From Alkalihalobacillus sp. AL-G (lineage in GTDB: Bacteria; Bacillota; Bacilli; Bacillales; Fictibacillaceae), in the NCBI RefSeq assembly GCF_030643805.1, contig NZ_CP094656.1, positions 434,001 through 498,000 of the forward strand: DNA of 64,000 bases, read 5' to 3'. The notes beneath the pieces are model-generated. The model did no database searches and was not told where the DNA came from. It saw only the letters and a list, made by a program, of their open reading frames with translations. Below, piece after piece: positions 54,701-63,947 of this stretch (its first letter is position 1; each line of letters starts with the position of its first letter). A program made the translations under genes and the position numbers.

Positions 54701-57634
54701 TTGTAGTAATGTCTCAACATCCAAGGTCAAGATAGAAGGATCAAACCGTTCTTCTACTTTGTTTGTGGCTTCCTCAAAAGCTCTGCCTACATTAACGATT
54801 TCAGTAACTTCTGAACTTAAACGATCAAACCCTCCCTTGCAAATAAGCTCTAATTCAGCATCAGGTATATCAGGTAAGAAGGAAACCATTTGATAGATGA
54901 ACCTATACCAACTATGATTTTTGGTGTTATGAGATACTCCTATTTCAGCTAAAGTTCTATCTAACTGAAGAAGTTTTTCTGTGTTAGTTAAAATGGAGGA
55001 TAGCTCTTTCTTAATGGAATCCTGCAGACTTAGGGAATAGTTTGTTTGTTTGATTCCAAGCCACGGATTCTCAATTACACTTCCGCAAGTCCCTCCGATC
55101 ACTTCCAAATCCTCTAACATTTGCTTGGTTCGTCTCAGTTTAACCTCGTCCATTTCCATGACTTGGTCTCTATCAAACTCAATCATTTCCTTAGGTGCGT
55201 TAATATCAGAGTAGGTTTCAATCATTTCAAAAATACTTTGCCCAAGTGAAGTATGCTGGTGAAGTTCTTGTACATACTTATTTAATTCTCTTTTTAGAGT
55301 TTTAACTTCATCAAACTTTTCATTCCAATTTGTTCCTTTGACTTTTCGTTGTGCTTCAAAGGATTTCTCCAACTGATTAAGAATATCTTTCTTTTGTCCC
55401 TTATTTGAGTAAATCTCCATACAAAAATCTGCTAGACCAATAGAGGCAAGTCGGTTTTGTACAACATTTAAGGCTGCCATTTTTTCTGCTACAAAAAGAA
55501 CTGATTTTCCTGAAGCTAAGGCGTGGGAAATCATATTGGTGATCGTTTGTGACTTACCGGATCCTGGTGGTCCATGAAGGACAAAACTATTGTCTTTTCC
55601 AGTCGCTAGTATGGCTTCTGTCTGTGTGCTGTCTGAACTTAAAGGTGCATAAATCTCAGCCTCTTCATCTTCTTCCGTAGTCAGACTATCTGTGAAGGAC
55701 TGATCCATGTCCCCAGTATAACTTCCTTCAATCAGGCTTTTAACTACCTTATTTTCTTTAAGTTCATCGGAATGATTTACGAGGTCATTCCACATGACAA
55801 ATTTGGAGAATGAAAACACGCTAATGCTGGCATTTTCGTAGACGTCCCAATGCTTCATTTGCATTATAATTCGCCGCATTGTTGTGAGGACTTTTCTGAC
55901 ATCTGCCCCGTGATCGTCTTTGGGTATGTTGTATAGCCTAGAGGCATCAATTCCGAAATTTTGTTTCAGATACTCAATAAGAGAAATGTTAACTTGTATT
56001 TCTTCATCTCTAGCCCTTATGTAGTAGCCCTTCTTTGCAGAAAGCCTTACGAGATCTACAGGAAGAAGTAGGATTGGTGCATACCGCTCTGTGGTGGAAG
56101 ACTTAGGATCATACCATTTTAAGAATCCTAAGGCTATAAATAAGGAATTCGCTCCAGTTTCTTCTAGTGTATTTTTGGCCTTTCTATACAACTTCACTAA
56201 TTCTTTCTCTAGTTTCAATTCTGAAAGTACAGACCTTAGCCTGTTATTTTTCAGATCATTTGACAATATGTTGCTAGTCAGGAGTTCCTTTTGATCCCTA
56301 AAGTCTCTTACCTTATTTCGCCACTCGTTTGGCAAAGTTTCTATGAAGACTTTCTTACCCATGGACAAAATATCCTCAATCTGATCAAGGCCAGAGGTCA
56401 CGACAGGGATACCCTGTGTATGAATTCGATAATTCAGTAGATTATTGCGTAAGGTCATATCAATTAATTTATTTTGCCAATAGGTAATCTTATTTTCATG
56501 TTCTCCTCTATGGTTCGAGGAATGATCATTTTCTGGTATGATTTCTACTTTTTCAAAAGCAAAATTTGAGTTAATTCGTACGGGCTCTTCCGGTTGAACA
56601 GCAACTTGGATATTAGATCCCATACTAATTTTCAGAGAGAGAGGTTTAATTTGACCAATTCTGCTTCTATGAACATCCACGAAAAAGTGGAAATAATCAA
56701 ATTTGTTCAAACTGTCCTCTGCGAAATGAACTGCACTAATGAAGGAAGCCTTTTCATTTGTTAGCATTGTAGATTCGACAGCAATAATGTCATTGATACC
56801 GCCTGCCATATTCTTGGTCAATAAGCTCTTATCATCTTGATAACTTTCTGGAGAAGAATATTCTTTTAACCAGAAAGCGGGATAGGCATGTCCACGGAAA
56901 AAGACAATGATAGGATGTATGCCTATTGCTTCCGCGCAAGCTGCATATAATAATGTTAAATCAAGACATGTACCTAGTTTATGTTCCTTAATCACGTCGG
57001 GGAAACGGATTTTCTGACCCTCTGCTTCAAAGCTTGCGGGAGGATTTGCATATGTAATACCCTGAGCCAAGATTGCAGAGTAGATGGCCGAAAGTTGTGC
57101 AATAACACGATTAGGGTCTCCACTTTGGTACCCATCCATGGCATTTGTGTCACTGTTCTTCTGCATTATGCTAGAGGCCAGTTTTACAATCTCCATTACA
57201 TAGGGACGATTTGGTGTGACAAAACTTGAGATGATTTCCGGGATTACACTAGAGCCCGGCCAACAATCGAATGACAGAATATCGATTGGTAAATCCTTCT
57301 GATAAGCTTCGACCTCTCCAATCTTAACTCTTATGCTGAAATACCCTTTTACACTTTCGTCCAGATTACTCAGGTAATCTGCTGATAATTGAATATCCGG
57401 GTGTAGTTCAATTGATTCTTTGGGGTTTAATGCTTCAAGGTGCATTGTTTTGGGTTCAAAAAACGAAGGGTTAGAGAATAGTTCAATTTTAATATCGTGA
57501 TGCTTCTCTTCACTTAGATTTTCAATGGCCCAGCGTTTAATAAATGGGACATGGTTCTGTTGAAGGGCAAAGCTTACTCGTTCATCATACTCATAATCAC
57601 AGGCTATTAATTTTTCTGCAATTATTTTTTCCAC
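51800..57634 (-). CDS. Giant DUF4011/SF1 helicase-endonuclease-DUF3320 protein with transglutaminase-like domain
   Basis: This 1944-residue multidomain protein has the following parts, in order. A transglutaminase-like segment has GTCLDLTLLYAACAEAIGIH (about 220) and FFRGHAYPAFWL (about 247). DUF4011 opens ITYWQNKLIDMTLRNNLLNY (about 385). A split SF1 helicase has Walker A HGPPGSGKSQT (about 686), DEASQLP (about 1320), GDPKQLPP (about 1350) and a C-terminal half with QGDERDI and VSRAKKE. A Vsr/MTES_1575-like endonuclease has FKVDLAVINKS and IQVDGHRYAG (about 1650). DUF3320 follows (about 1800). Such proteins lie in defence islands and are thought to act on foreign nucleic acid. GTG starts after AAAGGGGGT. 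The gene is divergent from a PLD-helicase operon. Confidence 0.85.
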   Translation of the reverse strand: MEKIIAEKLIACDYEYDERVSFALQQNHVPFIKRWAIENLSEEKHHDIKIELFSNPSFFEPKTMHLEALNPKESIELHPDIQLSADYLSNLDESVKGYFSIRVKIGEVEAYQKDLPIDILSFDCWPGSSVIPEIISSFVTPNRPYVMEIVKLASSIMQKNSDTNAMDGYQSGDPNRVIAQLSAIYSAILAQGITYANPPASFEAEGQKIRFPDVIKEHKLGTCLDLTLLYAACAEAIGIHPIIVFFRGHAYPAFWLKEYSSPESYQDDKSLLTKNMAGGINDIIAVESTMLTNEKASFISAVHFAEDSLNKFDYFHFFVDVHRSRIGQIKPLSLKISMGSNIQVAVQPEEPVRINSNFAFEKVEIIPENDHSSNHRGEHENKITYWQNKLIDMTLRNNLLNYRIHTQGIPVVTSGLDQIEDILSMGKKVFIETLPNEWRNKVRDFRDQKELLTSNILSNDLKNNRLRSVLSELKLEKELVKLYRKAKNTLEETGANSLFIALGFLKWYDPKSSTTERYAPILLLPVDLVRLSAKKGYYIRARDEEIQVNISLIEYLKQNFGIDASRLYNIPKDDHGADVRKVLTTMRRIIMQMKHWDVYENASISVFSFSKFVMWNDLVNHSDELKENKVVKSLIEGSYTGDMDQSFTDSLTTEEDEEAEIYAPLSSDSTQTEAILATGKDNSFVLHGPPGSGKSQTITNMISHALASGKSVLFVAEKMAALNVVQNRLASIGLADFCMEIYSNKGQKKDILNQLEKSFEAQRKVKGTNWNEKFDEVKTLKRELNKYVQELHQHTSLGQSIFEMIETYSDINAPKEMIEFDRDQVMEMDEVKLRRTKQMLEDLEVIGGTCGSVIENPWLGIKQTNYSLSLQDSIKKELSSILTNTEKLLQLDRTLAEIGVSHNTKNHSWYRFIYQMVSFLPDIPDAELELICKGGFDRLSSEVTEIVNVGRAFEEATNKVEERFDPSILTLDVETLLQSYRLADNSWFFKEKLEKGKIKKELKKFLVSKDKIKTDKLKDILTTIQGIKEQKQFITQSDDLMNQYFPNLWNKENSNWNVIEEALQWMADVRKVINNLQPSQEWLNNTVQRIQVNKQDFSTNELKQQMDIFTEGYKAIMNHWEHVEKELILPNMYEAEKADWANYSRDKAALLIDALPELKDNCKLASVTNKADEVGLTNVTKPYLSGKLDHDEILTCYLYGFYRLRIDGEISQKEELSQFSKASFESKLHKFHAFDDELSELTKLEVYVKLMSHVPDLMNNTIQSSEPGILAKAIKSKGRGIAIRQLFERIKILLPKIKPCMLMSPLSVAQYLDPSFPKFDLVIFDEASQLPTSEAIGTMGRGKNVIVVGDPKQLPPTNFFGTKQEEENFDLQDLESVLDDSLSIQLPQKHLRWHYRSEHESLISFSNNHFYENKLITFPSIDDLHSRVSFINVEGTYDRGKTKQNKAEAQAIVNDIFSRLSNPEKQHESIGVVTFSQPQQTLIEDLIDERLKQDASLEKYFTDEVKEPVFVKNLENVQGDERDIILFTVGYGPDQLGQISLNFGPLNRVGGWRRLNVAVSRAKKEMLIFASMEPDKINLSRTKAEGVHSLRAFMEFAKKGKVPRDFENRAIIKQENSNVIIPKMKETLQQHGYQVETNVGNSDFKVDLAVINKSDSGKYLAAIQVDGHRYAGFTTTRDRNKLGELMLERLGWHILKVWSVEWWHNEEKQIKDILAQLKEVEKHGPVMKKQTESQPVKDKPSIHDKISNLTLPVDDKQQQACFYEPAVLEQVSIPNDYFYTYEGRPVIQEQIKKIIADEAPVSFSRLTKAIINAWGFSRSGAKLEKVIQDVLTGMTVYETIEDKGSFLWNNEEQFNSYRDFRIKNRYRRSLQDISKIEYSNGIIQIMKTALRLPKADIVREISKQLGYNRTSSNTEIYVQEAIDLNTNKSLIKEDTEGNIAYIGE

Positions 57635-57681
57635 AATTCTACCCCCTTTAGGTTTTCAAGACATATTAGGTATTAATTACT

Positions 57682-57710
57682 ATTATAACGAAAAAAGTAG
57701 AATATTGGAA
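57682..57710 (-). promoter_or_regulatory. Candidate promoter of the large helicase gene
   Basis: On the minus strand TTCCAA (57705-57710) and TATAAT (57682-57687) are 17 bases apart, 48 bases before the GTG. The -35 is weak. Confidence 0.4.
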
Positions 57711-57853
57711 AAATACTTAATTTTATGTAGAGTGCCGCATAAGCTAACAAGATTACGATAAATGTTTGATGGTAATATTTGTCTACGAGGGTCGTTTTTG
57801 CCTCTTAAATAATTAGTGGAACCGTATCATATATAACACTAAGCCTCTTACTC

Positions 57854-57862
57854 TGGTATAAT
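57854..57862 (+). promoter_or_regulatory. Extended -10 promoter of the PLD-helicase operon
   Basis: TGGTATAAT combines an extended -10 (TGn) with a perfect TATAAT, 36 bases before the GTG start. No good -35 is present, as is usual for extended -10 promoters. Confidence 0.5.
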
Positions 57863-57897
57863 TACCAATAATAGGTTTTTTCTTTTGGGGGGATTTT

Positions 57898-60800
57898 GTG
57901 TTTAAAGAGGGTTTGTATGAGGAGATTATTAATAAGAAGCTTAAGGAGAGTCTGACGGCTCTTGAGCTGGGGACATTTGATATTGGTAAAGAACCGATTG
58001 ATGTTGAGGAAGCGAGGAAAAAGCTGTCCTCTTATATTTCATACATAACAAGAAAGGCGTTAAAGCTTGCTCGTGATATTGAAACGGACGATAAGGAAGC
58101 ATTGTTTCGTCAGATCAGGGTTTGCAATGAAATCATCGCATATTTAGGTACATATCTGGATGATGAAGAATTTGAAGCTCTTCAAATTGCTGAGGAGGGC
58201 GAGATTTTAACATCAGTCTATTCAAAACTCAACTCAATTAAGAGCTTGAAAAAGGACAAGCCAGTACGCCCAGTTACACCTTTATCTGAGAGTTCTCTTT
58301 TTACTGGTTCCAACTATGAACCGAATATGTTGAGCGAACTTAAGAAAGAGATTTTATCTGCAAATGAAATCGACATGCTTGTGTCATTCATAAAGTGGAG
58401 CGGTCTTCGCTGTATTATTGAAGAGCTACGTGAATTCACGACTCGGAAAAATGGAATCTTGCGCGTAATTACGACTTCGTATATGGAGGCTACTGACTTT
58501 AAAGCGATCATGGAATTAAGTAAGCTTCCGAACACTGAGATAAAAGTCTCCTATGATGTTGAGCGTACTCGCTTACATGCCAAGGCGTATATGTTCAAGC
58601 GGGATACGAGTTTTAGCACTGCTTATATTGGATCATCAAATCTATCGAATCCAGCCTTAACTTCTGGACTTGAATGGAATGTGAAAATCACGGAAAAAGA
58701 CTCGTTCGATGTGATGAAGAAGGTCGATGCTACCTTTGAGACGTACTGGAATGATGAAGAATTTGTCACCTTCAATCATGAAGATGAGGGCGACCGAACC
58801 CACTTAAAGAACACCTTAAAAAAAGCTTCAAGAGAAGACACCCCAGTACATTTTTCCTTTGAAATCAAACCTTATCACTACCAGAAAGAAATCTTAGAAA
58901 ACCTTCAAGTTGAGCGTGAAGTCTATGGTCGAAACAAAAACCTGCTTGTCGCAGCTACCGGGATAGGGAAGACGGTGATCTCAGCATTTGATTACCGTCG
59001 TTTTGTAAAACAGAATGGCCATCCGCAGAGGCTTCTTTTTGTAGCACACCGTGAGGAAATTTTAAAACAAAGCAGAGATACGTTCAGAGCGATCGTCCAA
59101 GATTTGAATTTCGGGGACCTCTTGGTGGGAAAAGAAAAGCCTGAGGACTTGGATCATTTATTCATAAGCATTCAAAGCTTCAATAGTACGAAGCTTTATG
59201 AGAAGACGACAACAGAATACTATGATTTTATTATTGTTGATGAATTTCACCATGCTGCTGCGAGTTCTTATCAAAAACTGCTTGAATACTACAACCCCAA
59301 AATTTTACTTGGAATGACTGCCACCCCAGAGCGGATGGATGGGAAAAGTGTTTTATCGTACTTCGATGATCGAATCGCAGCCGAGATGCGACTAACGGAA
59401 GCAATCAATCGAAAGCTTTTAAGTCCTTTTCAATATTTTTGTGTAACCGATACGGCAGATCTATCGAAGCTTAAATGGAGTCGAAAAGGATACGACTTGA
59501 GAGAGTTAGAGAATGTATACACGCATAACACAAGACGAAGTACGCAAATTTTAAAAAGCATCTATAAATATGTAACAGATATTGATGATGTAAAAGGGGT
59601 AGGGTTTTGTGTTGGAGTGGACCACGCGAAGTATATGGCGAATTTCTTCAATGAGAACAAGATTCCATCTATTGCTTTGCATGGTAATACAGATTCAGCG
59701 ATAAGAAAGGCAGCTAAGCATCGATTATTATCTGGTGAAATTCGATTCATCTTTGTTACAGATCTTTACAATGAAGGTGTCGACTTACCGGAAGTGAATA
59801 CGGTACTTTTCTTGAGACCAACGGAGAGTTTAACAGTATTTTTACAACAGTTAGGAAGAGGGCTAAGACTAGCCGATGACAAGGAATGCTTGACTGTACT
59901 CGATTTCATTGGACAGGCTCATAAAGACTATAGTTTTGAAGAAAAGTTCAGGGCACTAATGGGTAAAACGAAACATTCGGTTAAGCATTATGTGGAAAAT
60001 GGCTTCTCCAACTTACCTAAGGGATCGTTTATCCAATTAGAAAAGCAAGCAAAGGACTACATCTTAAGAAATATAAAATCGACAGCCAACACACGTGCAA
60101 ACCTTGTTCACAAGATGAAATACTTCCATGAGGATACAGGGCTCGATCTTACACTGGAAAACTTTTTAACCCATCACAATCTCTCGTTGTATGATTTCTA
60201 TGGTAAAAGCGGAGACCGATCCTTTTTTAGAATGAAGATGGAAACTGGTTTAATGGATCATAGAGAGATTGAGAACGAAGAAAAGATAACAAAACGCTTA
60301 CCAAGTCTATTTCACCTGGATTCAAAACAGTTACTGAGCTTTTATTTGAGGTATTTGGATGGGATTAATCCAGAGAATAAGAAAGAGAAGCTGTTGGTCA
60401 ACATGCTTTACTATTCGTTTTATAAAGACCATCCAGAAAAAGAGGGGTTCAATTCTATTGAAGATGGACTAAATCAAATCTTCGTAATACCCGAAATTAA
60501 AGATGAATTACGTTCCATTTTAAATTACAACTATAAGCATATAAAAGCGCTTGAGTTTGAAAATGATTTTACGTTTGAAAATCCATTAGGTGTACACAGC
60601 AGTTATTCAACAGCTCAAATCATGGCTGCTTTCGACTATTATAACGAAGAAAAAAGTCCGGCTTTTCGTGAAGGAGTCAAACATTTTCAGGAGAAAAATG
60701 TCGATATATTCTTTATCACATTAAATAAATCTGAAAAAGATTTTTCGCCATCAACACTTTATGAGGATTATGCAATTAATGAGAGGCTCTTCCACTGGCA

Positions 60801-61050
60801 AACGCAAAGTTCGATTTCACCTTCGAGCAATACTGGACAGCGTTATATCCATCACCGGGAAAACAACCATCAAATTGCGTTGTTTATCCGTGAGTATAAA
60901 AAAGAAAATGGCTACACGTCACCGTTTATTTTTCTCGGAACAGCAGATTACGTAAAACACACAGGAGAAAAGCCCATCAACTTTACATGGCGATTAAGAC
61001 GAGAAATGCCCCCGATGTTAGTTCCGAAAGCGAATAAAAATGTTTTATAG
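57898..61050 (+). CDS. PLD-like/SF2 helicase/DUF3427 protein
   Basis: This 1050-residue protein has an N-terminal helical region (about 1-130), a phospholipase D-like domain with one HxK motif, RLHAKAYMFKRD (about 224-235) and GSSNLSNPAL, then an SF2 helicase: VAATGIGKT (Walker A, about 353), DEFHH (about 447), TATPER (about 475), TDLYNEGVDLPEVN (about 620) and QLGRGLR (about 652). DUF3427 fills the rest, with a C-terminal part (about 900-1050) like a modified-base reader. The family is thought to translocate on and cut DNA or RNA in defence or restriction. GTG follows GGGGGG. It is co-transcribed with a PIN-like gene 17 bases downstream. Confidence 0.88.
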   Translation: MFKEGLYEEIINKKLKESLTALELGTFDIGKEPIDVEEARKKLSSYISYITRKALKLARDIETDDKEALFRQIRVCNEIIAYLGTYLDDEEFEALQIAEEGEILTSVYSKLNSIKSLKKDKPVRPVTPLSESSLFTGSNYEPNMLSELKKEILSANEIDMLVSFIKWSGLRCIIEELREFTTRKNGILRVITTSYMEATDFKAIMELSKLPNTEIKVSYDVERTRLHAKAYMFKRDTSFSTAYIGSSNLSNPALTSGLEWNVKITEKDSFDVMKKVDATFETYWNDEEFVTFNHEDEGDRTHLKNTLKKASREDTPVHFSFEIKPYHYQKEILENLQVEREVYGRNKNLLVAATGIGKTVISAFDYRRFVKQNGHPQRLLFVAHREEILKQSRDTFRAIVQDLNFGDLLVGKEKPEDLDHLFISIQSFNSTKLYEKTTTEYYDFIIVDEFHHAAASSYQKLLEYYNPKILLGMTATPERMDGKSVLSYFDDRIAAEMRLTEAINRKLLSPFQYFCVTDTADLSKLKWSRKGYDLRELENVYTHNTRRSTQILKSIYKYVTDIDDVKGVGFCVGVDHAKYMANFFNENKIPSIALHGNTDSAIRKAAKHRLLSGEIRFIFVTDLYNEGVDLPEVNTVLFLRPTESLTVFLQQLGRGLRLADDKECLTVLDFIGQAHKDYSFEEKFRALMGKTKHSVKHYVENGFSNLPKGSFIQLEKQAKDYILRNIKSTANTRANLVHKMKYFHEDTGLDLTLENFLTHHNLSLYDFYGKSGDRSFFRMKMETGLMDHREIENEEKITKRLPSLFHLDSKQLLSFYLRYLDGINPENKKEKLLVNMLYYSFYKDHPEKEGFNSIEDGLNQIFVIPEIKDELRSILNYNYKHIKALEFENDFTFENPLGVHSSYSTAQIMAAFDYYNEEKSPAFREGVKHFQEKNVDIFFITLNKSEKDFSPSTLYEDYAINERLFHWQTQSSISPSSNTGQRYIHHRENNHQIALFIREYKKENGYTSPFIFLGTADYVKHTGEKPINFTWRLRREMPPMLVPKANKNVL

Positions 61051-61067
61051 ATTGTTTGGAGGTTATC

Positions 61068-62126
61068 ATGAAATTTTACTTCAGTAATATGCACGATTAT
61101 TTAATTTTTGAAAAAATAACAGACATTCTACAAACAAATTATTCAGATCAAATTGTTTTTTATCTAGATACTAATATTTGCATTAACCTTAGAGATCTAT
61201 ATGATATACCTTCAGAGTTTAAACAACGGAATAATGGAACAGTATTTAAAGAAACTTTGTTTTTTCTGAGAGAAATTAAAAAGAATAATATAAAGTTGAA
61301 TTACCAATTTGGTATAGAAGAAGCATGCCGCAGTAAACAAAACTTTCAATTAAATGTAAATAAATTGATTGAAATGAAAACCAGTATTGATAATATACTA
61401 TCAATGGATTACTTGGAAATACTTGAACATAGTCTCTTAATTAGACAAAATAATCAAATTAAGGATAATACAGTAATACAAAATTCAAAATTTGAAAGTC
61501 TTAATCAAGACAGTTCTTTTAAAGATTTAGTAACAGTAATGTATACAGCATTACTTAAATTATATTTATTGAATATGAATCATAATAAAGAGAAATTTGA
61601 ATTAATGATAGACTACTTAAATTTTTTAGATAAGGAGCTTAATTTGGTAAGCCCTTCCTATGCATTATTAGGTCATTATTATCTAAGTGAAACATCAAAT
61701 ATGAAAAAAATAATACATCCAAGGAAAAAAGAGTTTAAAGAGATAATTCATGCAATTTGGAATACATCAATTGATCTTAGTTTAACAGTTTTAATACCCA
61801 GTAAAATTCAAAATGATAAAGGTATTCCTATTTTCGTAACTGCCGATGAAAGGCTATATAAAATATTTGATTGTATAAAGATAAGAGCTATCTTTAATTC
61901 AGGTAATAATAGTATACTCCCACCAATGGTAGAAGTTGATTTAAGTAAAATTGAATGGAATGATCAAGAGTTTAAATTAATATCCCAAGAAGAAGATAAA
62001 ATTATGAATAATAGAATAAAACGTGTACATCAACTTCTCCAAAAAAATAAACAAAGTATTGCACAAAATGCACTAAATTTAGTTGTAAAATTAGAGGATG
62101 AAATAAAAATGTCCTTAGGAAATTAA
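61068..62126 (+). CDS. PIN-like nuclease, partner of the PLD-helicase
   Basis: This 352-residue soluble protein is much more AT-rich than its neighbours. It has a PIN-type acidic set: LDTNICINL (Asp34), GIEEACR (Glu about 84) and FVTADERLYKI (Asp about 257). Long helical inserts lie between them. The last 60 residues form a charged helix. TTGGAGG precedes the ATG at 61068, 17 bases after the helicase stop, so the two genes are one operon. I do not know this exact pairing. The family call rests on motifs only. Confidence 0.6.
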   Translation: MKFYFSNMHDYLIFEKITDILQTNYSDQIVFYLDTNICINLRDLYDIPSEFKQRNNGTVFKETLFFLREIKKNNIKLNYQFGIEEACRSKQNFQLNVNKLIEMKTSIDNILSMDYLEILEHSLLIRQNNQIKDNTVIQNSKFESLNQDSSFKDLVTVMYTALLKLYLLNMNHNKEKFELMIDYLNFLDKELNLVSPSYALLGHYYLSETSNMKKIIHPRKKEFKEIIHAIWNTSIDLSLTVLIPSKIQNDKGIPIFVTADERLYKIFDCIKIRAIFNSGNNSILPPMVEVDLSKIEWNDQEFKLISQEEDKIMNNRIKRVHQLLQKNKQSIAQNALNLVVKLEDEIKMSLGN

Positions 62127-62235
62127 CATAAATAATTCTTACGGAAAATTTAATGGGTGCGTTTACTTCGTAAATTTCTTTCCTTCATGTCTCATTTCCA
62201 ATTTCCTTCATACAATTATTTTGGAGGCGATTTTT

Positions 62236-63399
62236 ATGGACGAGAGAAGAAGGGGCATGGCTGCAATTTTCACGGTGCTGTTTTTGATGTCTTTGAGCTT
62301 ACATATACAGTTTCCGATTTTCACACCTTATGCGGTGGCACTTGGGGCGACTAGTTTTTTTGTGAGCATCATGATGAGTGTTTCTTCGTTTGCGAACTTG
62401 TGCGGTAATTTGATCGCTGGACCGTTGATCGATGCATTCGGGAAGAAGAGGTTTATTGTGATACCGCTGTTTTTATCGGGGTTTTTGATGATGGGTCATG
62501 GAATCGCCACAAATCCTGACTGGTTATTGATTTTAAGACTGTTCAATGGCTTGGTGCTTGCCTTCATGACACCTGCTTGCTTTGCACTTTTGTCAGGTTA
62601 TGCAAAGAACAGTCACCAGCAGGGGAAAAACATGGCGTTCAATGGATTACTGATTACGATCGCTCATATCCTATCTCCGGTAATCGGTGGGTACCTGGTG
62701 GAAATGGTCGACTTCAAAGGTGCCTACTTTATCATAGGAGGATCCATCCTTCTAACTGGTGTTATTGCACTCCTGTATGTAAAGGAATTCGACCCGATCA
62801 TCGTACATAAGAAAGATCAAGCGTATAGTAGTGGATTGAAGCTGGATAGGCAGCTGTTAATGATTTATTTTGTTGGCTTTGCCTTGATGTACGCACAAGG
62901 AACCCTCGGTTATGAGCTGCCATTTTTAATAGTGGAAGAAGGGCTGTCAACGAGTGAGGCCGGGAAGTTGTTCAGTTATATGGGCGTAGGGACACTTGTG
63001 GTGGTTTGCATGACCTGGATCAACCGGATTTCAGCATTGATCCGGACGATGTTTGGAATGATCGTATTGGCCTCATGTTTTTATCAAATGGTGGTACCGT
63101 TCGTTCCTCTTACACTCAGTCAACTGTTGTTTATTGTTGGAATCGGGCTAGGCATACTTTTTCCGGCAATTACAACCTTGATTACTGAAAAAATCGATAA
63201 GAGCAAACACGGTACAGCATTCGGAATCCTGTCTGCTGTTTTCTCGCTGGGCATCATCGCAAGTTCACTTACTGCGGGTGCAATTCGTGAGCTTTTCTCT
63301 CCTTACTTCATCGCGTTTATCGTCATGGCAATGGCCATCACGTTCATCGGATGGCAACAGTTCAGCTGCAATCAGAAAACTGTTTTACAAAACCGATAA
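62236..63399 (+). CDS. MFS transporter
   Basis: This 387-residue polytopic protein has 12 helices. The loop between helices 2 and 3 carries the MFS signature GPLIDAFGKKRFIVI, and a basic loop lies in the middle (VHKKDQAYSSGLK). GGAGG precedes the ATG at 62236; the upstream in-frame TTG overlaps that ribosome binding site. It is single and follows the accessory block. The substrate is unknown. Confidence 0.9.
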   Translation: MDERRRGMAAIFTVLFLMSLSLHIQFPIFTPYAVALGATSFFVSIMMSVSSFANLCGNLIAGPLIDAFGKKRFIVIPLFLSGFLMMGHGIATNPDWLLILRLFNGLVLAFMTPACFALLSGYAKNSHQQGKNMAFNGLLITIAHILSPVIGGYLVEMVDFKGAYFIIGGSILLTGVIALLYVKEFDPIIVHKKDQAYSSGLKLDRQLLMIYFVGFALMYAQGTLGYELPFLIVEEGLSTSEAGKLFSYMGVGTLVVVCMTWINRISALIRTMFGMIVLASCFYQMVVPFVPLTLSQLLFIVGIGLGILFPAITTLITEKIDKSKHGTAFGILSAVFSLGIIASSLTAGAIRELFSPYFIAFIVMAMAITFIGWQQFSCNQKTVLQNR

Positions 63400-63506
63400 A
63401 ATTGCATGGTAGTTGAACCCAATAAATCCTAGGTATTTCTTTACTGGAAAAAAAGGGTTATCATAGTTTTAAGCTTGTATAAAATAATTCATTAGGGGGA
63501 GTATCA

Positions 63507-63869
63507 ATGGCTGTTACCGAAATCATGACTTGGACATTTTATGAAGAAACAGAAATCCCAAAAGAGATTGAGGATGTACTAGTACAAGGAGAAGAGGCAC
63601 AGATTGCATACAAAACCATCAGGGATGTTGCGGTCGTTACCAATAAACGGTTCATTATCGCAGATAAACAAGGGATCACAGGTAAGAAGGTTGAAGTATA
63701 CACCATCCCTTTTAAATCAATCATCATGTATTCCAGTGAAAATGGTGGAAAGCTTGACTTCAATGCTGAAATTGAGCTATGGACGAAAGCTGGGAAATTG
63801 AAGCTGAACGTCAATAAAAAAGTGGATATCCGAAAACTTGATCGTATCATCGGAGAATACATACTATAA
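63507..63869 (+). CDS. Small PH-domain protein
   Basis: This 120-residue protein has a bacterial PH fold. Strands such as AVVTNKRFIIADKQGI and YTIPFKSIIMYSSENG, and a final helix, fit bPH_1/YvbH-like proteins. AGGGGGAG precedes the ATG. The function of the family is unknown. A strong hairpin follows. Confidence 0.82.
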   Translation: MAVTEIMTWTFYEETEIPKEIEDVLVQGEEAQIAYKTIRDVAVVTNKRFIIADKQGITGKKVEVYTIPFKSIIMYSSENGGKLDFNAEIELWTKAGKLKLNVNKKVDIRKLDRIIGEYIL

Positions 63870-63877
63870 TTTCTACG

Positions 63878-63908
63878 AAAAACCTCAGTGTTGAATGCTG
63901 AGGTTTTT
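63878..63908. terminator. Bidirectional terminator
   Basis: AAAAACCTCAG pairs with CTGAGGTTTTT around a nine-base loop. Confidence 0.85.
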
Positions 63909-63947
63909 ATATCTTGAAAACAATTGATTTTATCAAGTTTCCTTGTT

